This document shows, piece by piece, positions 18,846 through 28,369 of a stretch of DNA of 52,341 nt (position 1 is its first letter; every line of letters starts with the position of its first letter). The stretch covers positions 1-52,341 of the forward strand of contig JAGXQV010000085.1 of assembly GCA_018336195.1 (NCBI GenBank), in the 5' to 3' direction. The notes below the pieces were generated by a model. That model searched no databases, was not told the origin of the DNA, and saw only the letters and a list, made by a program, of their open reading frames with translations. Both the position numbers and the translations under genes were made by a program. This stretch comes from Sulfuricella sp. (GTDB lineage: Bacteria > Pseudomonadota > Gammaproteobacteria > Burkholderiales > Sulfuricellaceae).

Positions 18846-19587
18846 TATTGACTAACTGCTCGCTGGTGCGCCCGAATCGGCGTTCGCGCTGTTGGTAGGA
18901 CTGGATGGCCTTTTTCAGGGCGGCGGGATTGAAATCCGGCCACAAGGTATCGGTAAAATGCAATTCGGTGTACGCCAGTTGCCACAACAGGAAATTGCTG
19001 ATGCGCTTTTCCCCGCCGGTACGGATGAACAAGTCCGGCTCGGGCGCATAAGCCATCGACAAATGTTCCGCCAGGTCATCTTCGTTGAAGTCGCCGCCGG
19101 GTTTGGCGGCGTGCATCGCCCGGACCGCCTGCAGCATGTCCCAGCGTCCGCCGTAATTGGCCGCGACAGTCAGCGTCAAGGCGGTATTGCCGGCGGTTAG
19201 ACGTTCGGCCTCGCCGATCAAGTCGATCAATTTCTGATCGAAGCGCGCCCGGTCGCCGATGACCCTGAGGCGGATATTGTTCTTGTGGAGCTTGGAGACT
19301 TCCTGCTCAAGCGCCAGCAGGAACAGGTTCATGAGGAAGCTGACCTCGTCGGCCGGACGCCGCCAGTTTTCGCTACTGAAAGCAAACAGGGTGAGGTGTT
19401 CAACGCCAAGATCCACGCATGCCTTCACCGTGCTGCGCACGGTTTCCAGGCCACGCTTGTGCCCAGCTACCCGCGGCAGCAGGCGTTTTTTCGCCCACCT
19501 GCCGTTACCGTCCATGATGATGGCGATATGACGGGGAATTTCCTCCACCAGGGGAATTGCTCGCGTAGAGCTTTGGAACAGCGCCAC
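18838..19587 (-). CDS. uppS: Undecaprenyl diphosphate synthase
   Basis: UppS adds eight isoprene units in cis to farnesyl diphosphate, producing the C55 carrier for peptidoglycan and O-antigen. The catalytic segment '[16 protein letters not shown]' (with the metal-binding Asp) lies near residue 20. '[14 protein letters not shown]' and the C-terminal '[20 protein letters not shown]' followed by a TELHF segment complete the family pattern. The 249-residue frame starts with GTG at 19587, seven bases after the frr stop, without a clear ribosome site; no ATG occurs before the catalytic motif. Confidence 0.96.
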   Translation of the reverse strand: MALFQSSTRAIPLVEEIPRHIAIIMDGNGRWAKKRLLPRVAGHKRGLETVRSTVKACVDLGVEHLTLFAFSSENWRRPADEVSFLMNLFLLALEQEVSKLHKNNIRLRVIGDRARFDQKLIDLIGEAERLTAGNTALTLTVAANYGGRWDMLQAVRAMHAAKPGGDFNEDDLAEHLSMAYAPEPDLFIRTGGEKRISNFLLWQLAYTELHFTDTLWPDFNPAALKKAIQSYQQRERRFGRTSEQLVNNA

Positions 19588-19594
19588 GGTGGGA

Positions 19595-20152
19595 TTAGAT
19601 CGCCATCAAATCGGCTTCTTTGGCATGCAATGCCTTATCGACTTCGGCGATGTAGCGGTCGGTAAGCTTCTGGATTTCATCCTGCGCTTTACGCTCATCG
19701 TCTTCACCGATGGTCTTGTCCTTGAGCATGTCCTTGAGCAGGGCATTCGCATCGCGGCGCACATTGCGCACGGCGACCTTGGCGTTTTCCGCCTCGCCCT
19801 TGACCACCTTGATGAGATCCTTGCGGCGTTCTTCGGTCAACGGCGGCGTCGGCACGCGAATCAGGTCACCTTGCGAAGAGGGATTGAGGCCCAGGTCGGA
19901 ATCGCGAATCGCCTTTTCCACTTTGCCGATCATGTTCTTTTCCCACGGCTGGACGCCGATGGTACGGGCATCGACCAGGTTGATGTTGGCCACCTGGTTG
20001 ATCGGAGTGGGATTGCCATAATAATCCACCATGACGTGGTCGAGAATGCCGGCGTGGGCACGCCCGGTTCTCACCTTGCCCAGATCGGCCTTAAGCGCTT
20101 CCAGGCTTTTCTGCATTTTCTGTTCGGCATTTTTCTTGACGTCAGCAATCAT
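19595..20152 (-). CDS. frr: Ribosome recycling factor
   Basis: RRF, with EF-G, splits the post-termination ribosome. The 185-residue sequence has the typical '[21 protein letters not shown]' start, '[21 protein letters not shown]', '[25 protein letters not shown]', and '[21 protein letters not shown]'. Length equals that of E. coli RRF. ATG start, 12 bases downstream of pyrH. Confidence 0.98.
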   Translation of the reverse strand: MIADVKKNAEQKMQKSLEALKADLGKVRTGRAHAGILDHVMVDYYGNPTPINQVANINLVDARTIGVQPWEKNMIGKVEKAIRDSDLGLNPSSQGDLIRVPTPPLTEERRKDLIKVVKGEAENAKVAVRNVRRDANALLKDMLKDKTIGEDDERKAQDEIQKLTDRYIAEVDKALHAKEADLMAI

Positions 20153-20164
20153 CGTAAGTCTCCC

Positions 20165-20881
20165 TTAACACTCGACTAGCGTGCCCTCGTTTTCACCCAG
20201 CACCACCCGCTTCAATGCACCGGCCTTGAAAATACTGAATACACACAATGGCATTCTCTGGTCGCGACACAACGCCAGGGCGGTGGCATCCATTACTTTG
20301 AGGTTGCGGGCAATCGCCTCGTCGAAGCTCAATTTTTCATAGCGAGTGGCGGTGGAATCGGTTTTCGGATCGGCGGTATAGACTCCATCAACCTTGGTCG
20401 CCTTCAAGACCACTTCAGCGCTCATCTCCACCGCACGCAAGGCGGCAGCCGTATCGGTGGTAAAAAACGGGTTGCCGGTACCGGCCCCGAAAATCACCAC
20501 TTTGCCTTCTTCCAGGTAACGCAGCGCCTTGCCGCGAATGTACGGCTCAGCCACCTGTTCGATGGTCAGCGCCGATTGCACCCGCGCGATGATCCCTGCG
20601 CGGCGCATGGCATCCTGCAATGCCAGGGCGTTCATCACCGTGGCAAGCATCCCCATGTAGTCGGCGGTGGCGCGGTCCATACCGGCCGCTGCCGGGGCCA
20701 CGCCACGAAATATGTTGCCGCCGCCGATCACTACCGCCACCTGGACCCCCAGTTGGGCGACTTCACCGATTTCCGCGACGATACGCTCGATCACGTCGCG
20801 GTTAATGCCGTAGCTGTCCTCGCCCATCAGGGCTTCACCGGACAGTTTGAGGAGGATGCGGGAGAATTTCGGCTGCGGCAT
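20165..20881 (-). CDS. pyrH: UMP kinase
   Basis: PyrH phosphorylates UMP to UDP and belongs to the amino acid kinase family, unlike eukaryotic UMP kinases. Visible motifs are '[13 protein letters not shown]' near the N-terminus, '[14 protein letters not shown]', '[19 protein letters not shown]', and '[23 protein letters not shown]'. ATG at 20881 gives 238 residues, the family norm; it lies four bases after the tsf stop. A longer non-ATG frame would overlap tsf and is not supported. Confidence 0.97.
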   Translation of the reverse strand: MPQPKFSRILLKLSGEALMGEDSYGINRDVIERIVAEIGEVAQLGVQVAVVIGGGNIFRGVAPAAAGMDRATADYMGMLATVMNALALQDAMRRAGIIARVQSALTIEQVAEPYIRGKALRYLEEGKVVIFGAGTGNPFFTTDTAAALRAVEMSAEVVLKATKVDGVYTADPKTDSTATRYEKLSFDEAIARNLKVMDATALALCRDQRMPLCVFSIFKAGALKRVVLGENEGTLVEC

Positions 20882-20885
20882 GGCG

Positions 20886-21764
20886 TTACACCTTCGCTGC
20901 TGCGGCCACTTCGGCGGCGTAGTCAACGACCTTCTTCTCGATGCCTTCACCCACCACATACATCTGGAAAGTGTTGACCTTGGCCTTCTTGGAAGCCAGC
21001 AATTTTTCCACGGATTCGTCAGGGTTCTTGACGAAAGGCTGGCCGAGCAGCGTCACTTCGGCCAAATATTTCTGGATACGACCTTCCACCATCTTGGCGA
21101 TGATATCGGCCGGCTTGCCGCTCTCGGCAGCCTGGGCGGAGTAGATTTCGCGTTCCTTGTCGAGCAGGTCTGCGGAAACTTGATCCTTGGACACGCACAC
21201 CGGCTTGCTGGCCGCGATGTGCATGGCGATATCCTTGCCCAATTGCTCTTCGCCACCATCGAGATCGACCAGCACACCGATCTTGGTGCCGTGCAGGTAA
21301 GTCGCCAGCTTGCCGGCAGTCTGGAAACGCACGAAACGGCGAATGGTCATGTTTTCACCAACCTTCATCACCAGAGCCTTACGGGTATCTTCCACGGTGG
21401 CGCCGGAAGCCAGCTTCACTTCGGCCAGCGCAGCGAGATCAGCCGGGTTGTTCTCAGCCACCAGTTGCGCCAAGGTCTTGGAAAACGCCAAAAATTCTTC
21501 GTTCTTGGAGGCAAAGTCGGTTTCGCAATTCAACTCAACCAGGGCACCAGACTTGCCGTCCGGGGTGAGGAAACACGAAATCACGCCTTCCGCTGCAACG
21601 CGGCTAGCCGCCTTGCCGGCTTTTGCGCCGCTCTTGATACGCAGCAGGTCTTCTGCCGCCTTCAAATCGCCATTGGTTTCAGTCAGCGCTTTTTTGCATT
21701 CCATCATGCCCAGACCGGTCAATTCGCGCAATTCCTTTACCATGCCCGCGGTGATTTCCGCCAT
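20886..21764 (-). CDS. tsf: Elongation factor Ts
   Basis: EF-Ts exchanges GDP for GTP on EF-Tu. The N-terminal UBA-like region '[20 protein letters not shown]' and the core '[17 protein letters not shown]' (containing the TDFVA-like EF-Tu contact) are diagnostic. The length is 292 residues. The ATG at 21764 follows an AGGAG site at a good distance. A hairpin (21795-21812) and a terminator-like hairpin (21835-21858) lie between rpsB and tsf, as expected for partial read-through from rpsB. Confidence 0.98.
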   Translation of the reverse strand: MAEITAGMVKELRELTGLGMMECKKALTETNGDLKAAEDLLRIKSGAKAGKAASRVAAEGVISCFLTPDGKSGALVELNCETDFASKNEEFLAFSKTLAQLVAENNPADLAALAEVKLASGATVEDTRKALVMKVGENMTIRRFVRFQTAGKLATYLHGTKIGVLVDLDGGEEQLGKDIAMHIAASKPVCVSKDQVSADLLDKEREIYSAQAAESGKPADIIAKMVEGRIQKYLAEVTLLGQPFVKNPDESVEKLLASKKAKVNTFQMYVVGEGIEKKVVDYAAEVAAAAKV

Positions 21765-21794
21765 GTCAAACTCCTTGAATTCTCTAACAGAACA

Positions 21795-21812
21795 GGCCGC
21801 CACTCGGCGGCC
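21795..21812 (-). other. GC-rich hairpin in the tsf leader
   Basis: A perfect seven-base stem (GGCCGCC / GGCGGCC) closes a four-base loop about 30 bases before the tsf start, just downstream of the rpsB terminator-like hairpin. There is no T-run after it, so it is not itself a terminator. It may stabilise or delimit the tsf message. Confidence 0.5.
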
Positions 21813-21834
21813 CATTGATTAAACGAAATGATAT

Positions 21835-21858
21835 GAAAAAAGGGGCTGGACGCCCCTT
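21835..21858 (-). terminator. Rho-independent terminator/attenuator after rpsB
   Basis: On the minus strand a seven-base stem AAGGGGC / GCCCCTT with a five-base loop is followed by a run of T. It lies about 15 bases after the rpsB stop. In related bacteria a comparable signal between rpsB and tsf lowers tsf expression relative to ribosomal protein S2. Confidence 0.75.
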
Positions 21859-21873
21859 ATCGGCTGCGTCGGA

Positions 21874-22620
21874 TTACGCCGCTGCCGGAGCAGCAGCATC
21901 CACTTCAACGAAATCATCGCCGACGATTTCCTTGATGACTTGGCTGCGGCCTTCGAGGATCGCATCGGCGGCGCCACGTGCGTAGAGGCGAATGGCGCGA
22001 CTGGAGTCGTCGTTGCCGGGGATGACGTAAGCCACGTTGAGCGGGGAATTGTTGGTATCGACGATGCCGATAACCGGGATACCCAGCTTCTTGGCTTCGA
22101 CGATGGCACCGTTTTCGTAGCCGACGTCGATAACGAATAAGGCATCGGGCAAGCCGCCCATATCCTTGATACCACCCAGACTGCGTTCCAGCTTGGCCAG
22201 TTCACGACGGTAGTCAAGCGCTTCCTTCTTGGTCATCTTGGCAGCATTTTCTTCCTGCAACAGGACTTCCATGTCACGCAAACGCTTGATGGACTGCTTG
22301 ACGGTCTTGTAGTTGGTCAACATACCGCCCAACCAGCGGAAATTAACGAAGGGGGAACCACAACGCTCGGCTTCTTCGCGCACGATGTCGCGAGCCTGAC
22401 GCTTGGTGCCGACGAACATGATGTTGCCTTTATTGGAGGCAAGCTGACGGATGAATTTCATGCCATCCTGGTACATCGGCAGGGTTTTTTCGAGGTTGAT
22501 AATGTGAATCTTGTTGCGGTCGCCGAAAATGAACGGGGCCATCTTGGGGTTCCAGTAACGGGTCTGATGTCCGAAATGGACGCCCGCTTCCAACATTTGA
22601 CGCATGGTAACTGCTGACAT
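21874..22620 (-). CDS. rpsB: 30S ribosomal protein S2
   Basis: S2 is a late-assembling small-subunit protein at the head-body junction. The 248-residue sequence has the standard '[22 protein letters not shown]' N-terminus, '[10 protein letters not shown]', '[20 protein letters not shown]' and '[20 protein letters not shown]'. ATG start with AAGGAG nine bases upstream. It is the first gene of the long minus-strand operon, with a predicted promoter at 22753-22782 and a leader of about 125 bases that could serve S2 autoregulation. Confidence 0.98.
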   Translation of the reverse strand: MSAVTMRQMLEAGVHFGHQTRYWNPKMAPFIFGDRNKIHIINLEKTLPMYQDGMKFIRQLASNKGNIMFVGTKRQARDIVREEAERCGSPFVNFRWLGGMLTNYKTVKQSIKRLRDMEVLLQEENAAKMTKKEALDYRRELAKLERSLGGIKDMGGLPDALFVIDVGYENGAIVEAKKLGIPVIGIVDTNNSPLNVAYVIPGNDDSSRAIRLYARGAADAILEGRSQVIKEIVGDDFVEVDAAAPAAA

Positions 22621-22752
22621 TGCATTGCTCCTTGTAAGGGTTAAGCCTCCGCCGACCCAAAAACCACCTGAACCAAAACCGCTGATTCGGGCACCCTGTA
22701 CTTCAAGTCGGCGTGCGGAATATTGAGCCTATCTAGATAAACCCAACTTTGA

Positions 22753-22782
22753 ATTTTAACACAGATACAAAACCTCCCTCAA
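22753..22782 (-). promoter_or_regulatory. Predicted sigma-70 promoter of rpsB-tsf operon
   Basis: The minus strand carries TTGAGG (22782-22777), an 18-base spacer and TAAAAT (22758-22753). Transcription would begin near 22746, leaving a leader of about 125 bases before rpsB. Long rpsB leaders in other proteobacteria bind S2 for feedback control; that structure was not resolved here. The divergent map gene has a TATACT -10-like hexamer at 22807-22812 on the plus strand but no good -35. Confidence 0.5.
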
Positions 22783-22848
22783 GGCAAAGTAATCTCCAAG
22801 GTTTGTTATACTTCAATCTTTAATTCGCCCAAGCAGGCTCGACGTTTC

Positions 22849-23649
22849 ATGACCATCATCATCAAGACTCCGCAGCAAATCGAAAAAATGCGTGTTGCCG
22901 GTAAATTGGCCGGTGAAGTACTCGACTACATCAAACCATTCGTCATCGCCGGGGTGACGACCGAAGAACTCGACAAGCTTTGCCACGACTACATGGTCGA
23001 AGTGCAAGGAACCATACCAGCCCCGTTGAATTACGCGCCCAAGGGGCACCGTCCCTACCCCAAGTCCATCTGCACCTCGGTCAATCATCAGGTATGCCAC
23101 GGCGTCCCCGGAGAGCGCAAGCTGAAAGCCGGCGACATCATCAATCTCGACATCACCGTCATCAAGGACGGCTATCACGGCGACAGCAGCCGCATGTATT
23201 ACGTCGGCGAGCCGTCCATCCAGGCCCGCCGTCTCTGCGACATCAGCTATGAATGCCTGTGGCTGGGCATCGCCGAAGTAAAGCCCGGCGCCTATCTGGG
23301 TGATATCGGCCAGGCCGTGCAGAAACATGCGGAAAAGAACGGTTTCAGCGTGGTTCGCGAATACTGCGGACACGGCATCGGACAGTCGTTCCACGAAGAC
23401 CCCCAGGTTCTCCATTACGGCAAGCGCGGTGATGGAGTAAAGCTTGAAGCTGGCATGATTTTCACCATCGAACCGATGATCAACGCCGGCAAGCGCGACA
23501 TCCGCCAACTCGGCGACGGCTGGACCATCGTCACCAAGGATCACGGTCTTTCGGCGCAATGGGAACACACCATCCTGGTCACGGAAAGCAGCTATGAAGT
23601 GCTGACCTTGTCCGCCGGTGCGCCGCCCCAACCCACGCTAGCGGGATAA
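22849..23649 (+). CDS. map: Methionine aminopeptidase type I
   Basis: MAP removes the initiator methionine from nascent proteins using two metal ions. The pita-bread fold motifs are present: 'TSVNHQVCHGVPG', 'LKAGDIINLDITVIKDGYHGDSSRMYYVG' region (two Asp ligands), 'EYCGHGIGQSFHEDPQVLHYG' region (His ligand) and 'MIFTIEPMIN' (Glu ligand). At 266 residues it is standard. ATG start; divergent from rpsB and six bases upstream of glnD, with which it likely forms an operon. Confidence 0.97.
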   Translation: MTIIIKTPQQIEKMRVAGKLAGEVLDYIKPFVIAGVTTEELDKLCHDYMVEVQGTIPAPLNYAPKGHRPYPKSICTSVNHQVCHGVPGERKLKAGDIINLDITVIKDGYHGDSSRMYYVGEPSIQARRLCDISYECLWLGIAEVKPGAYLGDIGQAVQKHAEKNGFSVVREYCGHGIGQSFHEDPQVLHYGKRGDGVKLEAGMIFTIEPMINAGKRDIRQLGDGWTIVTKDHGLSAQWEHTILVTESSYEVLTLSAGAPPQPTLAG

Positions 23650-23655
23650 TCCGCC

Positions 23656-26208
23656 ATGCCGATTTCCTGGCGCGACTTGCTCAAGGCCCAACGCGGCGAA
23701 CTCAACCGCCAGTACCCGGAAATGACGCCGGTGCGTTACTTGCGCGCCCATTGCAAACTGATCGATGACCTGCTCCAGGATATCTGGACCGACACCGCCA
23801 TGCCCGCCTCACTGACTTTGATTGCGGTAGGCGGATACGGGCGAGGAGAATTGTTTCCCCATTCCGATGTTGATTTGCTAATTCTGCTTCCTGGCGAAGT
23901 GGACACGGTTATTCAGGAAAAACTGGAAACCCTGATTAGCCTATTGTGGGATACCGGCCTGGAAGTGGGTCATAGCGTGCGCACCGTTGATGAGTGCCTG
24001 GAAGAAGGCGCCCGCGACATTTCCATACAAACCAATCTGCTGGAAGCCCGTTTCCTGACCGGCAACCGCGAATTGTTCACGGCATTCCATCTGGCCTACG
24101 CGTCCCACCTCGACCCCAAGGCCTTCTACGAAGGCAAGTTGCTGGAGCAGCAACAGCGCCACACGCGCTTTCACGACACGGCTTACAATCTCGAACCGAA
24201 TCTCAAGGAAAGTCCCGGCGGGCTGCGCGACATTCAAACCGTCGCCTGGATCGCCCGCGCACTGGGCATCGAATCCGGCTGGCGCGGCATGGTGCGGGAG
24301 CACCTTGTTACCGCCCGCGAAGCGGCAATGATCCGTCGTCACGAAAAGCTCCTGCAAAATCTACGCATTCGCCTGCATCTCCTTGCAGGACGCCGGGAAG
24401 ACCGCATCGTTTTCGACCACCAACCTTCGCTGGCCGAACAATTCGGCTTTTCCACCAAAAAGCTGCGCTCCGCCAGCGAGCAGTTGATGCAGCGGTATTA
24501 CCGCACCGCCAAAGCGGTAATGGTGATGAACGAAGTGCTGATTCGCAGCCTGCACACCCGCATCTTCTCGCCGCTATGCCACCTACCCGAGGTTATCGAC
24601 GAGAATTTCCAGGCCCGCGACCGCTTGCTGGAAATTCGTGACGAAGCCCTTTTCCAGAATCACCCCTCCGCCATCCTCGACCTTTTCCTGGTCATGGAAC
24701 AGCACCCGGAATTGAAGGGCATCAATGCCGCCACCCTGCGCGCCTTGTGGCGCGCCGCCCCCAGCATCGACGCCGCGTTTCGCCGTTCAGCGGAAAATCG
24801 CCGGCGTTTCGTCGATTTTTTCCGCCAGCCTCACGGCATCACTCACGAACTGCGGCGCATGAACCAGTTCGGGGTATTGGGCCGCTACCTGCCGAATTTC
24901 GGGCGGATCGTCGGGCAAATGCAGCACGACCTATTCCACGTTTACACCGTCGACGAACATATCCTGTTCGTCGTGCGCAATCTGCGGCGCTTCACCGTCC
25001 CGGAATACGCCCACGAATTCCCCCTGTGCAGTCGCCTGATCAGCGGTTTCGAGCGTCCGGAAATCCTCTATCTTGCCGGGCTGTTCCACGATGTCGCCAA
25101 AGGCCGGGGCGGCGATCATTCCCGTCTGGGCGCGCTGGAAGTACGGCGGTTTTGCCGCAGTCACGGGATTGCCGGAGATGACGAGGAACTAATGACTTGG
25201 CTGGTGGAAAACCACCTGGTGATGTCCGCCACCGCACAAAAACAGGATGTCAGCGACCCCGACGTGATTGCCGCATTCGCCGCCCGGGTGCGCGACATGC
25301 GCCACCTGACGGGGTTGTATTTGTTAACGGTGGCGGACGTGCGGGGGACCAGCCCGAAAGTCTGGAACGCCTGGAAAGGGCGGCTATTGGAAAGTCTGTT
25401 CCTGTCGACCCGCCGCTACTTGTCCGGCGAAAACCTCGGGCCGGAAGCCTACCTCCAGGAACGCCAACTGGAAGCACTCAAAACCCTGCGCCTTTACGCC
25501 ATCCCCGAGCAAGCCCACCTGCCTTTGTGGAAACAATTGGACGACGGCTATTTCCTGCGTCACGAGGCCCAGGAAATCGCCTGGCAGACCCGCCTGCTGT
25601 ACCGTCATGTAGATTCCCCCCACCCCATAGTCCGGGCGCGTCTCAGTCCGACCGGCGCCGGGGTCCAGGTGTTGATCTACACCCCGGACCGCGATGACCT
25701 GTTCGCGCGAATCTGCAGCTTCTTCGAGCGTACCGATTTCAATATCGTCGAGGCCAAGGTCTGCACTACCCGCCACGGCTATGCTTTGGACAGTTTCGTG
25801 GTCCTCGATCAAGCCGGGAAATCCGCACATTACCGGGATTTGCTCAACTTCATCGAACACGAGTTAACCGAGCGGCTGACCCGCTTGCCCCCTCTCGAAG
25901 CGCCGCTCGATGGACGCTTGAGCCGCCACCTGAAGCATTTCCCGATCACCCCGGAAATCAGCATTCGCCCCGACGAAAAAGGCGCTTACCACGTCCTGTC
26001 GGTGGTAGCCGGCGACCGCACCGGCTTGCTGTCCAGAATCGCCCAGATTTTCCTGCGCCACGGCATTCATCTCCACACCGCGAAAATCACCACCCTCGGC
26101 GAGCGTGCCGAAGATACCTTCCTGATTCAGGGGGAAAACCTCGATCAATCGAAAACCGCGTTGCGACTGGAAACCGAACTACTGCGCCAGTTGCAAACGC
26201 AGCACTAG
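23656..26208 (+). CDS. glnD: Bifunctional PII uridylyltransferase/uridylyl-removing enzyme GlnD
   Basis: GlnD senses glutamine and adds or removes UMP on PII proteins, setting nitrogen metabolism. Domains in order: nucleotidyltransferase with 'GGYGRGELFPHSDVDLL' (about 59-75), a linker helical domain, an HD hydrolase domain with 'LAGLFHDVAKGRGGDHS' (about 475-490), and two C-terminal ACT domains ('LIYTPDRDDLFARICSFFER', about 675; 'VVAGDRTGLLSRIAQIFLRH', about 788). Length is 850 residues, normal. ATG, six bases after map. The stop overlaps the convergent FlhB-like gene by four bases. Confidence 0.97.
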   Translation: MPISWRDLLKAQRGELNRQYPEMTPVRYLRAHCKLIDDLLQDIWTDTAMPASLTLIAVGGYGRGELFPHSDVDLLILLPGEVDTVIQEKLETLISLLWDTGLEVGHSVRTVDECLEEGARDISIQTNLLEARFLTGNRELFTAFHLAYASHLDPKAFYEGKLLEQQQRHTRFHDTAYNLEPNLKESPGGLRDIQTVAWIARALGIESGWRGMVREHLVTAREAAMIRRHEKLLQNLRIRLHLLAGRREDRIVFDHQPSLAEQFGFSTKKLRSASEQLMQRYYRTAKAVMVMNEVLIRSLHTRIFSPLCHLPEVIDENFQARDRLLEIRDEALFQNHPSAILDLFLVMEQHPELKGINAATLRALWRAAPSIDAAFRRSAENRRRFVDFFRQPHGITHELRRMNQFGVLGRYLPNFGRIVGQMQHDLFHVYTVDEHILFVVRNLRRFTVPEYAHEFPLCSRLISGFERPEILYLAGLFHDVAKGRGGDHSRLGALEVRRFCRSHGIAGDDEELMTWLVENHLVMSATAQKQDVSDPDVIAAFAARVRDMRHLTGLYLLTVADVRGTSPKVWNAWKGRLLESLFLSTRRYLSGENLGPEAYLQERQLEALKTLRLYAIPEQAHLPLWKQLDDGYFLRHEAQEIAWQTRLLYRHVDSPHPIVRARLSPTGAGVQVLIYTPDRDDLFARICSFFERTDFNIVEAKVCTTRHGYALDSFVVLDQAGKSAHYRDLLNFIEHELTERLTRLPPLEAPLDGRLSRHLKHFPITPEISIRPDEKGAYHVLSVVAGDRTGLLSRIAQIFLRHGIHLHTAKITTLGERAEDTFLIQGENLDQSKTALRLETELLRQLQTQH

Positions 26209-26519
26209 CCCGCAGGCAAATGCGCCGTGAGGTCGGGCAGCGGCGGGGCCGCCTTGCCGTGTTCGATCTGGTACAACCAAGCCAGCAACTCTGCCACCGC
26301 GATGTAGAGTTCCGGCGGAATATGTTGGTCGATATCGACCTGCATGAGCAGCGCCACCAGCTCCGGTGATTCATGAACATAAACCCCGGCATCCTTGGCC
26401 CGCTCGATAATGGTTTCGGCGATCAGGCCGCGCCCCTTGGCCACCACCTGCGGCGCCGACTGGCCTGCCCGGTAGGCCATCGCCACCGCCAACTGGGGAT
26501 TTCTTTTAGGCGTGTTCAT
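26205..26519 (-). CDS. Stand-alone FlhB C-terminal-domain protein
   Basis: The 104-residue protein matches only the cytoplasmic autocleavage domain of the flagellar export switch FlhB (EscU/YscU family). The visible pattern is 'NPQLAVAMAYRAGQSAPQVVAKGRGLIAETI', followed by 'HIPPELYIAVAELLAWLYQI'. In full-length FlhB this domain carries NPTH and governs substrate specificity; here the equivalent N-terminal position reads NPQ, so autocleavage is not expected. Such small homologues, sometimes called FhlB, sit next to fliK in many proteobacteria. It overlaps the fliK end by 14 bases, consistent with a joint role in export switching (inference). Confidence 0.85.
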   Translation of the reverse strand: MNTPKRNPQLAVAMAYRAGQSAPQVVAKGRGLIAETIIERAKDAGVYVHESPELVALLMQVDIDQHIPPELYIAVAELLAWLYQIEHGKAAPPLPDLTAHLPAG

Positions 26520-27681
26520 TACGTTCCACCGTCACACCCAACAAGTGCAAGCCTGCGGCATCCAGGGAGTTGAGCAGCTTTCCTTGAGCCTGCTTGAGGC
26601 TATCCGCAGTGTTCGGCTCCGAGGCCGCCAGGTTGATGCGCAAGCCGTCGCGGGTAAACGCCAGCGCCGCCGAAACCGTACCCAGGTTCGGCAATTGCAG
26701 GCGCAACTTGGTCTGCCACTGAGGGATTTCTTCGAGGGAACCGCCCTGTTCCCGTGCATCGCGCTCCTCCACTACCCATTCCATGTTCTGCCCCGGCCAC
26801 ACCGGGCCTTGCCAAATTATCTGGCGGGTATCGAGCGTATTTAGTTGTTGCTGGATCAGCGGCATGGTGTCGGGATGCACCATATCGGCGGCTTTTGCGG
26901 GAGAAGCATCGGCTTGCAGCGCCACCATCACTTGCGCCTTGACCGGCGGCTCGACGCCAGCATCGCCGCGAGTCGCTTGCGCCGCGCCCATTGCTACGTC
27001 CGGTTGGTTGGGAACCTTGGCTTCATCGATGCCGACATGCGAGAGTTTTCCCTGTGGTTCTTTCAACAATTCGTTTAGCGATCGCTCGCCGGCTACCCAC
27101 TGGGCTTGATGGGATTCGTAAAACAGCCCGCTTTGCGACAAAGCACCGCGCAACATTTGGGCAAACACCTTGCTGTCTCCGGGTGGGGTTTGCACCAATG
27201 GTTCGGCTTTCACCAGAGATTGGGTTTCCGGGCCGCCCTGTTTTTCCGACACCTTTTGAAGCAGCGTCCCGAGAAAGCGCGCCGTGTCGCTCAAGGTAAC
27301 GGGAGGACGGGGAGAATCGGGGGCAGCCTGGACAGATGAATCGCCACTCGCTGTCAGGGCTGCTGCGGTAGCCGCAGCGGCTTTGGCGGACGACTGGGTT
27401 TCGCGTGAAAGAATAAAAGTGAGACGGGGCTGATTGGCGACAAACACCAGCTCGATGTTCTCGCCGGGCTGGGTATTCTTGGGCAGATTCATGTCGAGCA
27501 CCTGCTCGCCGACACTCACCTGGAAACGCCCGTTGGGTAGACTTGCCAGCACATGGGCGGGCAATTTTTCCCCCGGTGTCCACTGAGGAAGCTCGGCCGG
27601 ACTCGCGGCCACCTCGACAAGCGGAGGAGCGGTCGTCTTGACCAGCAACTGAAGCTGATTCAGGACGTCGTTATGGATCAT
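26506..27681 (-). CDS. fliK: Flagellar hook-length control protein FliK
   Basis: FliK measures hook length and triggers the export switch through FlhB. The protein has a variable Ala/Pro/Gln-rich N-terminal and central part (about residues 1-300) and a conserved C-terminal Flg_hook domain, 'KLRLQLPNLGTVSAALAFTRDGLRINLAA', continuing to 'LLNSLDAAGLHLLGVTVER'. Length is 391 residues. ATG at 27681, five bases after the DUF2802 stop (TAGCC-ATG). It overlaps the downstream FlhB-domain gene, which fits their shared function. Confidence 0.9.
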   Translation of the reverse strand: MIHNDVLNQLQLLVKTTAPPLVEVAASPAELPQWTPGEKLPAHVLASLPNGRFQVSVGEQVLDMNLPKNTQPGENIELVFVANQPRLTFILSRETQSSAKAAAATAAALTASGDSSVQAAPDSPRPPVTLSDTARFLGTLLQKVSEKQGGPETQSLVKAEPLVQTPPGDSKVFAQMLRGALSQSGLFYESHQAQWVAGERSLNELLKEPQGKLSHVGIDEAKVPNQPDVAMGAAQATRGDAGVEPPVKAQVMVALQADASPAKAADMVHPDTMPLIQQQLNTLDTRQIIWQGPVWPGQNMEWVVEERDAREQGGSLEEIPQWQTKLRLQLPNLGTVSAALAFTRDGLRINLAASEPNTADSLKQAQGKLLNSLDAAGLHLLGVTVERNEHA

Positions 27682-27683
27682 GG

Positions 27684-28058
27684 CTAGCTTTTCTGATGAC
27701 TAAGCCGATTCACCGCGATAATCAATTCCGCTTCTCCCCGTGAAATCCCGCAATGCGCCGCCAACTGTTCAACATCCATCCCGTTATCGGCCAATTTGAC
27801 CGCTTCGCCATAAGGACGCACCGAACTGGCTTGACCGTTTTTCAGCTTTTCCACTTCCACCGTCAAATATTCGATCCGCTCATGCAGATGCGTCATGTCG
27901 AGTTCAAGCGATTGCAACTCTCTACTGCGCTTGTCATCGCCATTTTTGCCGAAACGCCCGCCGTTACGCGTCAGCAGTAAAACTTCAGCGACGTAGACCG
28001 CGGAGATCAGGATGACGACGATCAACAACTCGCGCCAGGTAATAACGATGCCTTCCAA
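27684..28058 (-). CDS. DUF2802 membrane-anchored protein of the flagellar cluster
   Basis: The 124-residue protein has one N-terminal membrane helix ('ELLIVVILISAVYVAEVLLL'), a charged coiled-coil segment ('LELDMTHLHERIEYLTVEVEKLKN') and a helix-turn-helix-like C-terminus ('LADNGMDVEQLAAHCGISRGEAELIIAV'). This architecture is typical of DUF2802, which is found next to flagellar genes in many Gram-negatives but has no established role. The start is TTG at 28058 with GGGAG eight bases upstream; there is no in-frame ATG. Confidence 0.78.
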   Translation of the reverse strand: MEGIVITWRELLIVVILISAVYVAEVLLLTRNGGRFGKNGDDKRSRELQSLELDMTHLHERIEYLTVEVEKLKNGQASSVRPYGEAVKLADNGMDVEQLAAHCGISRGEAELIIAVNRLSHQKS

Positions 28059-28129
28059 GCAGAACTCCCAAAAAAATCAGATAGGTAACTACAAAAGCTA
28101 AGGGAGATTACCGGGATAGCCCAGCTTTA

Positions 28130-28369
28130 TCAAGCATAATCATCGATATAGTGATCCGGATCGGGGCTTTTTGGCGTTTGCGACGACTCGGGCAATGGCT
28201 GCGTGGGAAATTTCTTTTTCTGGCGGCGCTGCTGGCGAAGGAAATTGCGCTCGGTATCATGACTGACAGGCTGGTGCCCCGGAATCGCGGCAACCGGATC
28301 ATCGACGGCAAACCACACCTGAAAAGTCGGAGAACCGGCTTTTTCCGCGGCACTATTCCGATGAGGCAT
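28130..28369 (-). CDS. Small hydrophilic protein between fliT and DUF2802 gene (unknown)
   Basis: A 79-residue frame starts (ATG at 28369) inside the end of fliT and fills the otherwise empty gap to the DUF2802 gene. It is hydrophilic with a basic central stretch ('NFLRQQRRQKKKFP') and an acidic end 'PDPDHYIDDYA'. From memory, small proteins with a similar basic middle and a D(D/E)YA end occur at this position in related bacteria, but this was not checked. No function is known. The overlap with fliT suggests coupling. Confidence 0.5.
   Translation of the reverse strand: MPHRNSAAEKAGSPTFQVWFAVDDPVAAIPGHQPVSHDTERNFLRQQRRQKKKFPTQPLPESSQTPKSPDPDHYIDDYA

Noticed and set aside
20847..21818. 323-codon plus-strand frame
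   Set aside because: Antisense to tsf; no domain features.
28108..28353. Alternative 81-codon minus frame between fliT and DUF2802 gene
   Set aside because: Arg/Ser-rich shadow of the better-supported 28130-28369 frame.
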